Assembly: GCA_963835585.1 (NCBI GenBank)
Contig: CAWIGF010000003.1
Location: forward strand, 248,001 to 312,000
Origin: UBA10107 sp963835585
Lineage (GTDB): Archaea; Nanobdellota; Nanobdellia; Woesearchaeales; UBA10107
DNA length: 64,000 bases
Reading direction: 5' to 3'
A program made the translations under genes and the position numbers. Position 1 is the first letter of the stretch. Each line of letters starts with the position of its first letter. The notes beneath the pieces were generated by a model. The model saw only the letters and a program-made list of their open reading frames with translations, ran no database searches and was not told the origin of the DNA. Below, one piece after another: positions 54,103 to 63,003 of this stretch.

Positions 54103-54656
54103 GGATATGCTGTGGATTTACTCTCGAAATCCAGTACCTCCTTGAGTTTTGTTTGTAATTCGTAAGCTTCGTAGTACATCTTCTCTTCCCATTGCTCTAT
54201 TTTCCTTCGTATTATATACCTATGAAAAAAATCCCTCATTTTCCTCCTGAATGGCGTCTGATCCCATCTGCCGTTGCCTTTTTCCTGCTTCTTCCAATCC
54301 ATCTCTATTGACGGAAACAAGTCAATCCTTATCATGCTTGCCTTTTTCTTTTTCTTTTTCTCCCCATTCTCGATGACCTCGACGTCTTCGACATTATTCC
54401 CCTTTATTTTTATCTCCATGGCGTTTCTGACATAATTTGTCTCCTCGCGCTCGCCAAGAGCCTCGTATTCCATCTCATATCCGTACGTTCCTATCTTCGA
54501 CACGTTCTTTGTCTCGTAGAAATCGTATTTCTTCTCCCTGAAAAAATCAAGAAACGTGTTGTATAGCCTCTCCCAATCGAAAATGCCCTCATATTTTATC
54601 CTGACCACTCCAAGGTTTCGCTTATCGTTCATTACCAAGGAAATCGGCACTGGCAT
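54081..54656 (-). CDS. Unrecognised protein, paralogue of the downstream gene
   Basis: This 191-residue protein resembles the next gene: VRIKYEGIFDWERLY, KYDFYETKNV, MEIKIKGNNVEDVEV with a Lys-rich insert, then charged helices (RRKMRDFFHRYIIRRKIEQWEEKMYYEAYEL). The start codon could also be an internal ATG at 54632 (MNDKRNL). Likely an archaeal-specific pair. Confidence 0.65.
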   Translation of the reverse strand: MPVPISLVMNDKRNLGVVRIKYEGIFDWERLYNTFLDFFREKKYDFYETKNVSKIGTYGYEMEYEALGEREETNYVRNAMEIKIKGNNVEDVEVIENGEKKKKKKASMIRIDLFPSIEMDWKKQEKGNGRWDQTPFRRKMRDFFHRYIIRRKIEQWEEKMYYEAYELQTKLKEVLDFESKSTAYPWRKGRY

Positions 54657-54692
54657 TTATAAATATTGTCGTGTTTTTGGCCGGAAAGAAAT

Positions 54693-55223
54693 TCAGCGAA
54701 CGCAGTTCATGCACACAAGGACATCTTTCTGTGGCACTAGCCGCTTGGAGTAGTTTCCGCACTGCTGGCAGATGCCGTCGTTTCCAGATAGCTTGCTTTC
54801 CTGTTCTCTTACTGTTATATTGTCAACTATTAACTCGAACAACTCAGGTTCGATTTTAAGGACATCCTTAAGCGTAAGTATTCCAATCATCTTTTTTCCA
54901 TTCATTACGGGAAGCTGCTTGATGTCCTTCTCCATCATAAGAGTTACCGCATCAAATATGTCTTTCTCAGGACTTATTGTGATTAATTTTGTGGCCATGT
55001 GCTTGTCAACGGTTGTCTTTTTCGGATCGATCCCTTTCGCAATTATCTCATGAACAATATCTTCATCAGTTATGATTCCTTTCAAGGAATTTCCTTCCTG
55101 TATCAGTAGGCTTCCGACACTTTCCTTGCTCATCAGTTTGGCGCATTCTTGGATTGTCGCATTATGCGAAACTGTTACGGGCATGCTTGTCATAGCATCG
55201 CACACTTTGTATCCTGTTTTCAT
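54693..55223 (-). CDS. CBS-pair protein with C-terminal zinc ribbon
   Basis: This 176-residue protein has two CBS domains (about 8-62 and 73-128; VGSLLIQEGNSLKGIITDEDI and KQLPVMNGKKMIGILTLKDV) and a short zinc ribbon at the end (ICQQCGNYSKRL...VLVCMNCVR). CBS pairs bind adenine nucleotides and regulate partner proteins. It is a single gene between the paralogue pair and the NT-domain protein. Confidence 0.88.
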   Translation of the reverse strand: MKTGYKVCDAMTSMPVTVSHNATIQECAKLMSKESVGSLLIQEGNSLKGIITDEDIVHEIIAKGIDPKKTTVDKHMATKLITISPEKDIFDAVTLMMEKDIKQLPVMNGKKMIGILTLKDVLKIEPELFELIVDNITVREQESKLSGNDGICQQCGNYSKRLVPQKDVLVCMNCVR

Positions 55224-55276
55224 AGTACTTGGTAAGTGATTAAATCTTATAAAATTATAGTATATATTTTTAGAAA

Positions 55277-57163
55277 TTAATTGATAAGGACTTCAACGTC
55301 TTTTCCGAACAGCTCCTTGAGATTCTCAAAGATGCCCTGCTTGACGAATACCTTGTTGTTTACCTTTGCGCTTGCAATGAATTTTTCAAGTTCTTCAATG
55401 CTTGATGCCTCGACTGTACCAAGGCTTCCATCCTTGTTTATAGCCGCTCTTTGTATTTCTTTTTCCTTAGCGTCAATATCATATGTGATGAATGCGACAT
55501 CGTCAAAGAGCAGTATCTCCCCATATTTCTCCCCATATTTAACGCGTATCTTTGCCCGCTCTATTTCCTGGCCTCGCCTTCTCTGTATGTATTCAATCAG
55601 GATTCTGTTGAATTCTCTGCCTTCTTTTGCCACTTTCTCTATGTCTACCTTTGAAAGCGTCGCAAGCCTTTTTTTGGCGGCGAGAATCTCATTCAGTTTT
55701 CTTCCATACCTTTGAGGTATTTTTCCCTTGTCGACAAGTTCCGATTTGAATATCTTCAATACATCATCCTCTGGAATTTTTTTGATTCCTTCGATGATTA
55801 ATGCGTCCCGGACAATGCTTATCGTGCTGTCATGAACTTCAAGAATGCTTTCTCTTAATTTCTTTGTCTCGATTTGCTCGAACAGCTTTTGGATTCGCTT
55901 CAAGTAATCTTCCGTGTCCCGCAGCAAATCATCAATCTCCTTTCCTGTGATCTCCTTTATTTTCCCGTGTTCAAGGTCTTTGTAATAAGTTCGGATGCGC
56001 TGCAATATTTCGATATATTTCTTCTCCAGCATTTTTTCCTTTTTCACGAAAATCTCTTCCATGATCTGGATGGTCTCTTTCGGTGTTGGAGGAGGCACGC
56101 CGTAAAGCATGAGCGCTGCCTGGCTCGGGTTCAAAGTGGACCAGTATATTTCAGTGCCCACAAGATCCTTCAGTTTGTCCTTTACCCTGAATATGACTTG
56201 CTCTCCTGAACTCATGAACAGATCGATTGCTTCCTTGCTTGGCCTTATTCTCCCCATCTGAAGCAACTGCTTCCATGGCATGAAAATTCCCCTGTCAAAC
56301 AATGGAACTCCGTCCCTCAAAAGCGTGTAGAAGACTGGGTTTGCTTCTCTCAGACCTTCCCAGAAATCAGTCAAGATGTATGTCTGGATGTGGAATTGTT
56401 TCCTAACTCCTGTTATTTGTGCCGCTTCATAGCTCATGCTGTATATTATCGACCTTAGCTTGTCCTTGAGCTCTGCTCGCGACATTCGTTTGACATCAGT
56501 GTCATCAATGATGATGTACGTGTCGATGTCATTCGATTTTTCTCCCCTGAATAAAGTTCCCGCTCCCGCATAGGCAACAATGTATTTTTCGAACTTCTCA
56601 AGGACCATGCGTTTGTGCACTTCAGATACCTTGAACGCGCCAATGACATCGCGAGGATCGTATACAGGTTGTGATTGCGCTATAGTTTCAAGGACATCAT
56701 ACTTTCCATCCTCGCAGTTTGTCTTCACTTCAGTTATGAGGTGGATCTCGACGGAAAGATTCGCATCAACTTCTTTTGCCTGCTCAGTTATTATCTTTGA
56801 TAATTTGTCAAGGAGTTCTTCCTTGCTCATCTTCGATGATTCGTTGTCATCGATAAGGACAAATACGTTAATTTGATTCTTCAGCTTCTCTTCCTCTTCT
56901 TTCGTGAGCGTCTTTTTTTCTGTCTCTAACCTCTTTTTTTCTGCTTCGATATTTTTTGGTGGAAGCAATGCTATGCCAAGAATATATTTGTTGAATTTTT
57001 CAAGAACTTTTTTCTGGAACTTCTCTACTTTCTGCTGTATCGCCTTAAGTTTTTCCTTTACTTCCGGAGGAAGCTTGTTGAACTCCTGGACCAGTGGATC
57101 TTCTTGTTTCTCTTCTTTTTTAGCAGACTTGTTATTTTTCTTTCCTTTAGAAGATTTTTTCAT
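55277..57163 (-). CDS. Tandem nucleotidyltransferase-domain protein
   Basis: This 628-residue protein has a Lys-rich N-tail, a first NT-like domain with degenerate motifs (NVFVLIDDNESSKMSKEEL) and a second with the intact signature YAGAGTLFRGEKSNDIDTYIIID (about 222-244 of the longer frame: GTLFRG...DID). Both are followed by the same type of helix-rich linker (MSKEELLDKLSKII vs MSRAELKDKLRSII), so it is an internal duplication. A helical HEPN-like region follows and a C-terminal domain without clear assignment. Start at 57163 chosen from a TATA box 28 bases upstream (ctttataaag). Confidence 0.7.
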   Translation of the reverse strand: MKKSSKGKKNNKSAKKEEKQEDPLVQEFNKLPPEVKEKLKAIQQKVEKFQKKVLEKFNKYILGIALLPPKNIEAEKKRLETEKKTLTKEEEEKLKNQINVFVLIDDNESSKMSKEELLDKLSKIITEQAKEVDANLSVEIHLITEVKTNCEDGKYDVLETIAQSQPVYDPRDVIGAFKVSEVHKRMVLEKFEKYIVAYAGAGTLFRGEKSNDIDTYIIIDDTDVKRMSRAELKDKLRSIIYSMSYEAAQITGVRKQFHIQTYILTDFWEGLREANPVFYTLLRDGVPLFDRGIFMPWKQLLQMGRIRPSKEAIDLFMSSGEQVIFRVKDKLKDLVGTEIYWSTLNPSQAALMLYGVPPPTPKETIQIMEEIFVKKEKMLEKKYIEILQRIRTYYKDLEHGKIKEITGKEIDDLLRDTEDYLKRIQKLFEQIETKKLRESILEVHDSTISIVRDALIIEGIKKIPEDDVLKIFKSELVDKGKIPQRYGRKLNEILAAKKRLATLSKVDIEKVAKEGREFNRILIEYIQRRRGQEIERAKIRVKYGEKYGEILLFDDVAFITYDIDAKEKEIQRAAINKDGSLGTVEASSIEELEKFIASAKVNNKVFVKQGIFENLKELFGKDVEVLIN

Positions 57164-57188
57164 ATATTTCATAGAATAGATAAAGGCT

Positions 57189-57620
57189 TTATAAAGGTTT
57201 CCCCAAAGATTTGGAGACAATGATATTATTTTTGGAAAATAAATTTTCAAGTTTTGCCGTGTACAAATGATGCCTGTCTCTTGTGACTATTTCAGCGTTG
57301 TTTTGCAACGCGCATGCAGCGAGCACCGCGTCGCTCGGATCAGAAATTACTTTCAATAAATCAACGCTGATAGATTCGACATATGTTTTTTCCTCGAGCC
57401 TGCTTCCAGGATGTACAGGGATTTCGATGATCTTTATGTTGTTTTTTTCAAAGAATTGTTTCATCTTGTGCCGAAGATGTTCGTTTATCTTATGGCGATG
57501 CGTTATGTAAAGAAGCTCCTCCTTGTTGAATGATGTTACGGCAATACCTTCTTGCAATAATGCTTTCTCCTCGTTGTTCTCGAACAATCGTATTATCTCG
57601 CAAGTGTCAATCAATTTCAT
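57189..57620 (-). CDS. PIN-domain nuclease-like protein
   Basis: This 143-residue protein shows the PIN residues: KLIDTCEIIRLF at the N-terminus (Asp), an acidic residue in FNKEELLYI, SDPSDAVLAACAL (Asp) and AEIVTRDRHHL (Asp). These form the Mg-binding site of RNA-cleaving PIN proteins. The gene overlaps the DUF357 gene by four bases, an arrangement like many toxin-type PIN pairs but the partner here is not a usual antitoxin. Confidence 0.82.
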   Translation of the reverse strand: MKLIDTCEIIRLFENNEEKALLQEGIAVTSFNKEELLYITHRHKINEHLRHKMKQFFEKNNIKIIEIPVHPGSRLEEKTYVESISVDLLKVISDPSDAVLAACALQNNAEIVTRDRHHLYTAKLENLFSKNNIIVSKSLGKPL

Positions 57621-58030
57621 AGAAGTTCCGCGTCATCTTCGCTGTTGATGAATTCCTCTTCACTTGGCGTTATTTCGTCATCATCTTCCAGTTGTGCAGC
57701 ATTCTCATCTTCTGGGTTTGGTTCTTCTTCCTCTTCGAACCTATCTTCATCCACTGTAAATAATCTTGAATCGGAAACTTTGAACAAGGCAATCCTTGCG
57801 CCTGCGTCAAGCCAGCCATGGGCGTAATTCAGTGCGCCAAATGCCAGGACGTATTCCCCTTTTTCATGGAAGTGTTGCGCATCGGAGCAGTATCTCTCGG
57901 CCATGTCCAGGAAATCTTTTGCCTCATCTTCTCTAAGCTCGTCAAACCCCTTTTTCTTCACCATCGCTATCGCTTCAGCTGTTATATCGAAATACTTCTT
58001 GAGTTTTTCTTCCGTTATGGTGTTGTCCAT
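57617..58030 (-). CDS. DUF357-family protein
   Basis: This 137-residue protein has a helical core typical of DUF357 (KYFDITAEAI, MAERYCSDAQHFHEKGEYVLAFGALNYAHGWLDAG; tetratricopeptide-like helices) and a very acidic tail (RFEEEEEPNPEDEN and later). The family is archaeal and of unknown function. Four-base overlap with the PIN gene. Confidence 0.85.
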   Translation of the reverse strand: MDNTITEEKLKKYFDITAEAIAMVKKKGFDELREDEAKDFLDMAERYCSDAQHFHEKGEYVLAFGALNYAHGWLDAGARIALFKVSDSRLFTVDEDRFEEEEEPNPEDENAAQLEDDDEITPSEEEFINSEDDAELL

Positions 58031-58091
58031 ATCATAAAAATAGCTCTTGATGAATATATACTTTGCGTTCTTTAACAGCAGAAATTATTAT

Positions 58092-58418
58092 TCAGAGTAA
58101 AGCGATTTGTTTCTCTTCATTAATTGGTTCTTTTTGATTCTGTCCATAGTAATAAAATTTTTTGACAGTATCAAACCACTTTCCGAAACTACTTTTATTC
58201 GTCCATATTCGTTTATATTCATTTTGTTCAGGGAATTTGACTCCGAAGTAAAGAAGATTGCCTTCTTTGTCAGCCACTTTTGCTATTCTCTGCCTTTCGT
58301 TCTTTTCAGTTTTTAATAAGTAATTACCAAGAACGAATGTCTTTTCATTCCTTTTTTTTGATTTCTTCCCGAATTTATCGGTGAGCTCTTCTATTATTTC
58401 ACCTATGTCATTTGGCAT
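58092..58418 (-). CDS. Hypothetical basic protein
   Basis: This 108-residue soluble protein has strands (RIAKVADKEGNLLYFGVKF) and basic helices. Not recognised. It lies between DUF357 and the insertion sequence. Confidence 0.5.
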   Translation of the reverse strand: MPNDIGEIIEELTDKFGKKSKKRNEKTFVLGNYLLKTEKNERQRIAKVADKEGNLLYFGVKFPEQNEYKRIWTNKSSFGKWFDTVKKFYYYGQNQKEPINEEKQIALL

Positions 58419-58577
58419 GGCATCCCAATTGCATGGTTTCTTATAAATTTATTGATAGAAAACCACGCGCTGAAGTGCGTGAATGAATGGCAAACTATGT
58501 CGGCATAATCCCTGTCCACAACCCACAGGACAACCTTGCGCGCCAGGCTTAAATAATTATATTCATTCTATTTTCAC

Positions 58578-59768
58578 ATGGCAATGCACACATATCGCTA
58601 TCGCTTGTATCCATCCAGCAAACAAAGAGTAAGACTCATCACTTCCTTCAAGGTATGCAAATCAATATACAACGAACTCCTTGCAATCAGCATCGACGCA
58701 TGGAAATTCGGCAAGATTTCGCTAAACAAATTCGACTACAACAGTTATGTAAAAGATAAAGACACCAACCTATTCTCTCAATCAAAGCAGAACGTTTCCG
58801 ACAGAATCCATAAGTCATTCCAGAATTTTTTCAGACGTATCAAATCCAAATCAAAGAAGAAAGGATTTCCTAGATTCAAGAACAGAGTATGCAGCATAAC
58901 TTATCCACAAAGCGGATTCAAATTGCTCAACAAGCAATTGCACGTTTCCAAGGTTGGAGACATTCCGTTAGTGATGCATCGCGTTCCAAAAGGAAAAATT
59001 AAGACCATGACAATCAAGCAAAACAAGGCAAACCAGTGGTTTGCCACGTTCGCATGCGAGATAGAAATCCTGAAGAAGCAGCACAAAGGAACCAAAATCG
59101 GCATCGACATGGGCCTGGAAAACTATGTCGCGACATCGGACGGGCAGTTCTTCGACAATCCAAGGCATCTTGTGAAATCAGAAGAACGGCTGAAACTCCT
59201 GCAAAGAAGACTGTCCAGAAAAGTCAAGGGAAGCAGGAACAGATACAAATCACGATTCAGGCTAGCCGTTCTCCACGTCAAAATAGCAAACCAAAGAACA
59301 GACTTCCTGCACAAACTATCGCACCAGCTCACAATCAAATATTCATTCATCGCCGTCGAAAACCTGAACATAAAGAAAATGCTCCAAACTCACTCTCTCG
59401 CAAAACATATCAGCGACGCTGGCTGGAACCAATTCATTGCCATGCTGTCCTACAAAGCAGTAACATGCGGTGGACAAGCAATAGCAGTTAATTCAGCCAA
59501 CACGAGCAAGCGATGCAGCAGATGCGGAGCAATGAACGACATGCCTCTAAGCAAGAGAGAGCTTATCTGTTCCGACTGTGGTTTTGAATGTCATCGCGAT
59601 ACCAATGCGAGTATGAACATATTAACTGTAGGCACGGACTGTGCCGAACATAACGCCTGTGGAGATTCAGTCTCTACAGCTGAGAAATCAGCTGCAAGCA
59701 GAATCGTAGAAGCAGGAACTACATGCAAGTCAATTGCATTGACCTCTGCTGGAAGCCCTGTTATTTAG
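58578..59768 (+). CDS. tnpB: TnpB, RNA-guided endonuclease of IS605 family
   Basis: This 396-residue protein has the OrfB HTH region (YRYRLYPSSKQ), the RuvC Asp in KIGIDMGLENYVATSDG, Glu in FIAVENLNI, a zinc finger CSRCG...CSDCG and the last RuvC Asp in CHRDTNASMNI. All catalytic residues are present and the length is normal, so it should be active as an omega-RNA-guided DNA nuclease. The ATG at 58578 follows a TATA-like region; an in-frame ATG six bases later is possible. Confidence 0.93.
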   Translation: MAMHTYRYRLYPSSKQRVRLITSFKVCKSIYNELLAISIDAWKFGKISLNKFDYNSYVKDKDTNLFSQSKQNVSDRIHKSFQNFFRRIKSKSKKKGFPRFKNRVCSITYPQSGFKLLNKQLHVSKVGDIPLVMHRVPKGKIKTMTIKQNKANQWFATFACEIEILKKQHKGTKIGIDMGLENYVATSDGQFFDNPRHLVKSEERLKLLQRRLSRKVKGSRNRYKSRFRLAVLHVKIANQRTDFLHKLSHQLTIKYSFIAVENLNIKKMLQTHSLAKHISDAGWNQFIAMLSYKAVTCGGQAIAVNSANTSKRCSRCGAMNDMPLSKRELICSDCGFECHRDTNASMNILTVGTDCAEHNACGDSVSTAEKSAASRIVEAGTTCKSIALTSAGSPVI

Positions 59769-59790
59769 TGCTGGGAGGATGTCACTGATA
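59640..59790 (+). ncRNA. Candidate omega RNA at the 3' end of tnpB
   Basis: Omega RNA usually overlaps the end of tnpB and extends to the right end of the element. Here a perfect 7-bp hairpin with GAAA loop (cagctga-gaaa-tcagctg, 59677-59694) and further pairing lie within the last 150 bases. The guide would begin just past the right end near 59790. Confidence 0.4.
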
Positions 59791-59804
59791 GAAAAAATAA
59801 AAAA

Positions 59805-60008
59805 TTAAGCGGCTTTTGTCTTCGCCCGCTTGATCGTTATTGGCAGCACATCCTTTTCATACTCAAGCTTCGCTATTTCAAGCGTATTGTACTTGAGTCT
59901 TTCAAGGTCTTCCTTTGACAATTTGACCAAAAAAGGAGCACCCATCGCTATCTGCAACGCGCGAGCCCCGATTATGCGCGCTTTCTCGTATTTTGTGTAC
60001 TTTTCCAT
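59805..60008 (-). CDS. rpoK: RNA polymerase subunit Rpo6 (RpoK, omega/RPB6-like)
   Basis: This 67-residue protein matches Rpo6: KYEKARIIGARALQIAMGAPFLV is the conserved core that holds the polymerase clamp together. Last gene of the exosome operon, eight bases after rrp42. Confidence 0.95.
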   Translation of the reverse strand: MEKYTKYEKARIIGARALQIAMGAPFLVKLSKEDLERLKYNTLEIAKLEYEKDVLPITIKRAKTKAA

Positions 60009-60015
60009 TATATCC

Positions 60016-60783
60016 TCATAATGCCTTTCGCAACACTTTTATGTGTTTTGCAGCCAAATCAATCATTTTGTCGATGTCGTCGATAGTTATTGGAGATTCT
60101 CCTCCTTTCTGAAGTGAACAGATTGTGCCATCTTCCTTTGTCGTTACTGTGAGTCGTGCATCGATGAGTTTTTCTTCCTCATTTGTCGGATCAACAAACA
60201 ATTCCTTGCCGATCTTGTACACAGTAACAGCTACTGGCGTTTCATCCATCGGCAATTTCTCTTTCGTTGGCGTCTTATAATCAATGACATCGCCATTCAA
60301 CTTTGGAAGTTTTGTGTCTTTGATAGCAGCCAATACGGCAAGACTAGATGCATCAAGGATGTTTCCTGCATCATTGATGATGCAAATATCAGCCAGAACC
60401 GTCCACGCTTTCTCTCCTTTCTTGATTACGAGTTTGTGAACGTCGATTGCGTGACTTTCTCGAATTCCTCGATCAACGACTCTTGCAACTTCGACTGCCC
60501 ATTCGCTTGGGGGGCCGGACTCAAATTCTGGGGATGATAGGGGAAGCAATTCTGCTCCGACCATCAAGCCACCTTCATCTGGTGTGTCAGGATAAGGCGT
60601 TCCAATTTCCATCTTGACTCCTGCGATAACAATGGTATCACCAAGAGTTACCCGTGAGGATCCTTCTGCCGTCTTTGATATTCCATACTCGACTTTTACC
60701 TTTCTGAATTCGTCTGCTTTTCTTCCGTCAAATCGCATTCCTTTCGCAAGGACATCAATCATTTTTTTCTTGTCAATTATCAT
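60016..60783 (-). CDS. rrp42: Exosome subunit Rrp42
   Basis: This 255-residue RNase PH-fold protein has the Rrp42 features (RFDGRKADEFRKV, ARVVDRGIRESHAI, LHVxD-type strand) but not the catalytic RNase PH residues, as expected: Rrp42 is the inactive half of the Rrp41-Rrp42 hexameric ring. The gene begins one base after the rrp41 stop. Confidence 0.95.
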   Translation of the reverse strand: MIIDKKKMIDVLAKGMRFDGRKADEFRKVKVEYGISKTAEGSSRVTLGDTIVIAGVKMEIGTPYPDTPDEGGLMVGAELLPLSSPEFESGPPSEWAVEVARVVDRGIRESHAIDVHKLVIKKGEKAWTVLADICIINDAGNILDASSLAVLAAIKDTKLPKLNGDVIDYKTPTKEKLPMDETPVAVTVYKIGKELFVDPTNEEEKLIDARLTVTTKEDGTICSLQKGGESPITIDDIDKMIDLAAKHIKVLRKAL

Positions 60784-60784
60784 T

Positions 60785-61519
60785 TTACATTCCTTCCACT
60801 GCGTATTTCTTTTTGAGTGCAGCTTTCTGTACTTCGTACATTTTCTGTGTCATTTTTTCAGCTAGTTTGAGTGCTTCAAGAAGTTGTTTCTTCGTTGCAG
60901 GCCCATCCATCTGAAGAAGTGTTATTTCTCCTGTTGATGGAATCATACCTATTGGTATGTCCGCTACTTCTCCTGTCTCAAGCTTTTCTTTCGCATAAGT
61001 TGGGTATTGCTCTTCCTCATAATTAAGATCAGCAACAATAGTATTATCGACGTTTCCTATGGCGACAGCGTTGACAAGATCACTCATTGATAATCCGGCA
61101 TCAGCCAGTGCCATTGCAGCAGCTGTCAATCCAGCGCATCTAGTTCCTGCATCTGTTTGCGGAAACTCAATGAATATGTCAACGACGGCGTTAGGGAAAT
61201 CATTGAGATTCAGAACTGGCAACAACGCATTTCGTATTACCATTGCAATTTCCTTGCTTCTTCTGTTTCCGCCTGGCTTGACTCTATTTCCAGCGCCGGA
61301 AAATGGCATCATGTTGTAATGCACTCTCAAAATTCCTTTTTGAGGATTCTGCATGAACCTTGGAACTAATTCCCTTGGTCCGTAAACAGCTGCTATTGCT
61401 TCTGTTTTTCCGATCTTGAATCGTGCAGAGCCATCAGCTCGCTTTATGATTCCGACTTCAGCTTCGATTTCTCTAAGCTCGTCTTGTTTTCTTCCATCTA
61501 ATCTTTTCTTGTATGTCAT
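60785..61519 (-). CDS. rrp41: Exosome catalytic subunit Rrp41
   Basis: This 244-residue protein has the phosphorolytic RNase PH signatures RLDGRKQDELREIEAEVG, GNRVKPGGNRRSKE and a C-terminal catalytic region with QT-DAGTRCAGLTAAAMALADAG. It is the active subunit for 3'-5' degradation and tailing. Its ATG overlaps the rrp4 stop by four bases. Confidence 0.96.
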   Translation of the reverse strand: MTYKKRLDGRKQDELREIEAEVGIIKRADGSARFKIGKTEAIAAVYGPRELVPRFMQNPQKGILRVHYNMMPFSGAGNRVKPGGNRRSKEIAMVIRNALLPVLNLNDFPNAVVDIFIEFPQTDAGTRCAGLTAAAMALADAGLSMSDLVNAVAIGNVDNTIVADLNYEEEQYPTYAKEKLETGEVADIPIGMIPSTGEITLLQMDGPATKKQLLEALKLAEKMTQKMYEVQKAALKKKYAVEGM

Positions 61520-62286
61520 TGTGATTCACCATTGTTGAATTCTTTATGCTCGAATTCACGTCGCGGCTCTGTATTGACTGTATTGAATTCAATTTTTTTC
61601 CCTGTCTTCTTTTCAAGGAATTCCTTGATTCTGTCAGTCAATCCACCTATGTGGGCTTCCAACTCTATTTTTCTTATCGTCTCGACAGCAAGTGCTTCCA
61701 TTGCTGGATCTTCTGAGTTCAACCATACCAATCCGTTCTGGCCGACGACAATCATACATCCTGTGGCTTGTTTTATCATTGAAACCATGCTTCCAGATTT
61801 TCCGATTATTCTCGGAACTTTGTGTGTATTGACCTCTATGATTCTTCCTCCTCTGAGTTTTCTAAATCCAGGTCCTTTCATTGTCAAATCGATTAGTTTC
61901 TGCGAAGAGACATTTGCTATTCCGCAAACTAGGTAATCATCGAAGTTGAAGATTCGCGTGAGATTTGCACCTTTTTCTATGAATTCGTTGCTTGCATCCC
62001 TTAGCATAAGCATCGCTGAATACGGCGAATTGATTTCAATTCTCCATCCGTTCATGGAAACATCGATGATCTTTCCGATTATCGTGTCTCCTCTTTTAGG
62101 CATATAGCGTCCACTAATGGAAATTAACTTCAGAACCTTTCCCTCAACTTGAAGAATTCCTAGCTTTCCCGCCCGTATATTTTCTCCTTCCCTGTATGTG
62201 CCGTAGCTTGGAAGGTAGTCCATTCCCGTAGCCAATATCTCGCCCGGAACGACGATTGTTTTTTCATTTACTTTTAATTCACTCAT
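61516..62286 (-). CDS. rrp4: Exosome cap subunit Rrp4
   Basis: This 256-residue protein has an N-terminal domain, an S1 RNA-binding fold (residues about 65-145) and a KH domain with VPRIIGKSGSMVSMIK (about 155-175). Rrp4 caps the exosome ring and feeds RNA into it. It precedes rrp41 with a four-base overlap. Confidence 0.95.
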   Translation of the reverse strand: MSELKVNEKTIVVPGEILATGMDYLPSYGTYREGENIRAGKLGILQVEGKVLKLISISGRYMPKRGDTIIGKIIDVSMNGWRIEINSPYSAMLMLRDASNEFIEKGANLTRIFNFDDYLVCGIANVSSQKLIDLTMKGPGFRKLRGGRIIEVNTHKVPRIIGKSGSMVSMIKQATGCMIVVGQNGLVWLNSEDPAMEALAVETIRKIELEAHIGGLTDRIKEFLEKKTGKKIEFNTVNTEPRREFEHKEFNNGESQ

Positions 62287-62294
62287 TTTTCCTC

Positions 62295-63002
62295 CTAATC
62301 TAGTAATTTCATATCTATCTTTCCGCGAGTTGCGTCATTTATCTTGTTCATGAGCTCTTCTCGCAATCCAGCCGGAACAGATATTGTCGCTGTTACGCTT
62401 CTGTCCTGATTCCATGTTTCTCTGGTTATTCTTCCTATTTTCTTGCAAATTTCCATGACAGTTCCCGCAAAATGCGGAGCGACGTTTACAACCTGAATGA
62501 CCCTTTCCTCAAATTTTATAGGGATTATCTTTTTCACGCTTTTTATAGCTTCATTCAATTGATCGTCAACTTTCCTCTCGTCAACATTGAATTTCGACTG
62601 GTGCAATGCGTCCTCGATTGTTTTCTGCGGAACAGGCTTCAATGTCCTCGCATCGACAGCGTTCATCGCAATCAATGCAACAATCCGCTTCCACTTATCG
62701 TCTTTTTCTTTGTCCCTTTGTTCGCTTGTTGTGTTGATTGTCCCTTCCTTTAGAATTATCTCGGCTACTTCAATGATGTCGCTTGTTTCAAACGCGCTTT
62801 CAAGATCTTTCTTGGATGCCCTTTTTCCCTTCCTTGAATCCTCAAAAATATCCTCGATGGCAAGAATGCTGCTCATGTCTATATTTTTCCCTTCTTTTAG
62901 CAGGTTTTTTGCGTTCTGTGCGGCGTTAGGGTCTACAAGAATTTCAAAGCGCTTTCCTATCTTATTTACTCTTGAAATGACCGCCTTGTCAATCGGAATC
63001 AT
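62295..63002 (-). CDS. sbds: Ribosome maturation protein SBDS
   Basis: This 235-residue protein has the SBDS order: N-terminal FYSH-like domain (DKAVISRVNKIGKRFEILVDPN), central helical domain (MNAVDARTLKPVPQKTIEDAL) and C-terminal ferredoxin-like domain with NVAPHFAGTVMEICKKIG. In archaea and eukaryotes it releases the anti-association factor eIF6 from the large subunit. Confidence 0.95.
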   Translation of the reverse strand: MIPIDKAVISRVNKIGKRFEILVDPNAAQNAKNLLKEGKNIDMSSILAIEDIFEDSRKGKRASKKDLESAFETSDIIEVAEIILKEGTINTTSEQRDKEKDDKWKRIVALIAMNAVDARTLKPVPQKTIEDALHQSKFNVDERKVDDQLNEAIKSVKKIIPIKFEERVIQVVNVAPHFAGTVMEICKKIGRITRETWNQDRSVTATISVPAGLREELMNKINDATRGKIDMKLLD

Positions 63003-63003
63003 T

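Larger units (their letters stand above)
58457..59790 (+). mobile_element. IS200/IS605-type element encoding only TnpB
   Basis: A TnpB gene with no tnpA. The left side has an imperfect hairpin (cacgcgctgaagtgcgtg, 58464-58481) typical of IS605 ends. TTGAT precedes it at 58452-58456, and gatagaaaa is found on both sides (58454, 59787), so the borders are set to fit insertion 3' of TTGAT, the target used by some members. Borders are inferred. Confidence 0.65.
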
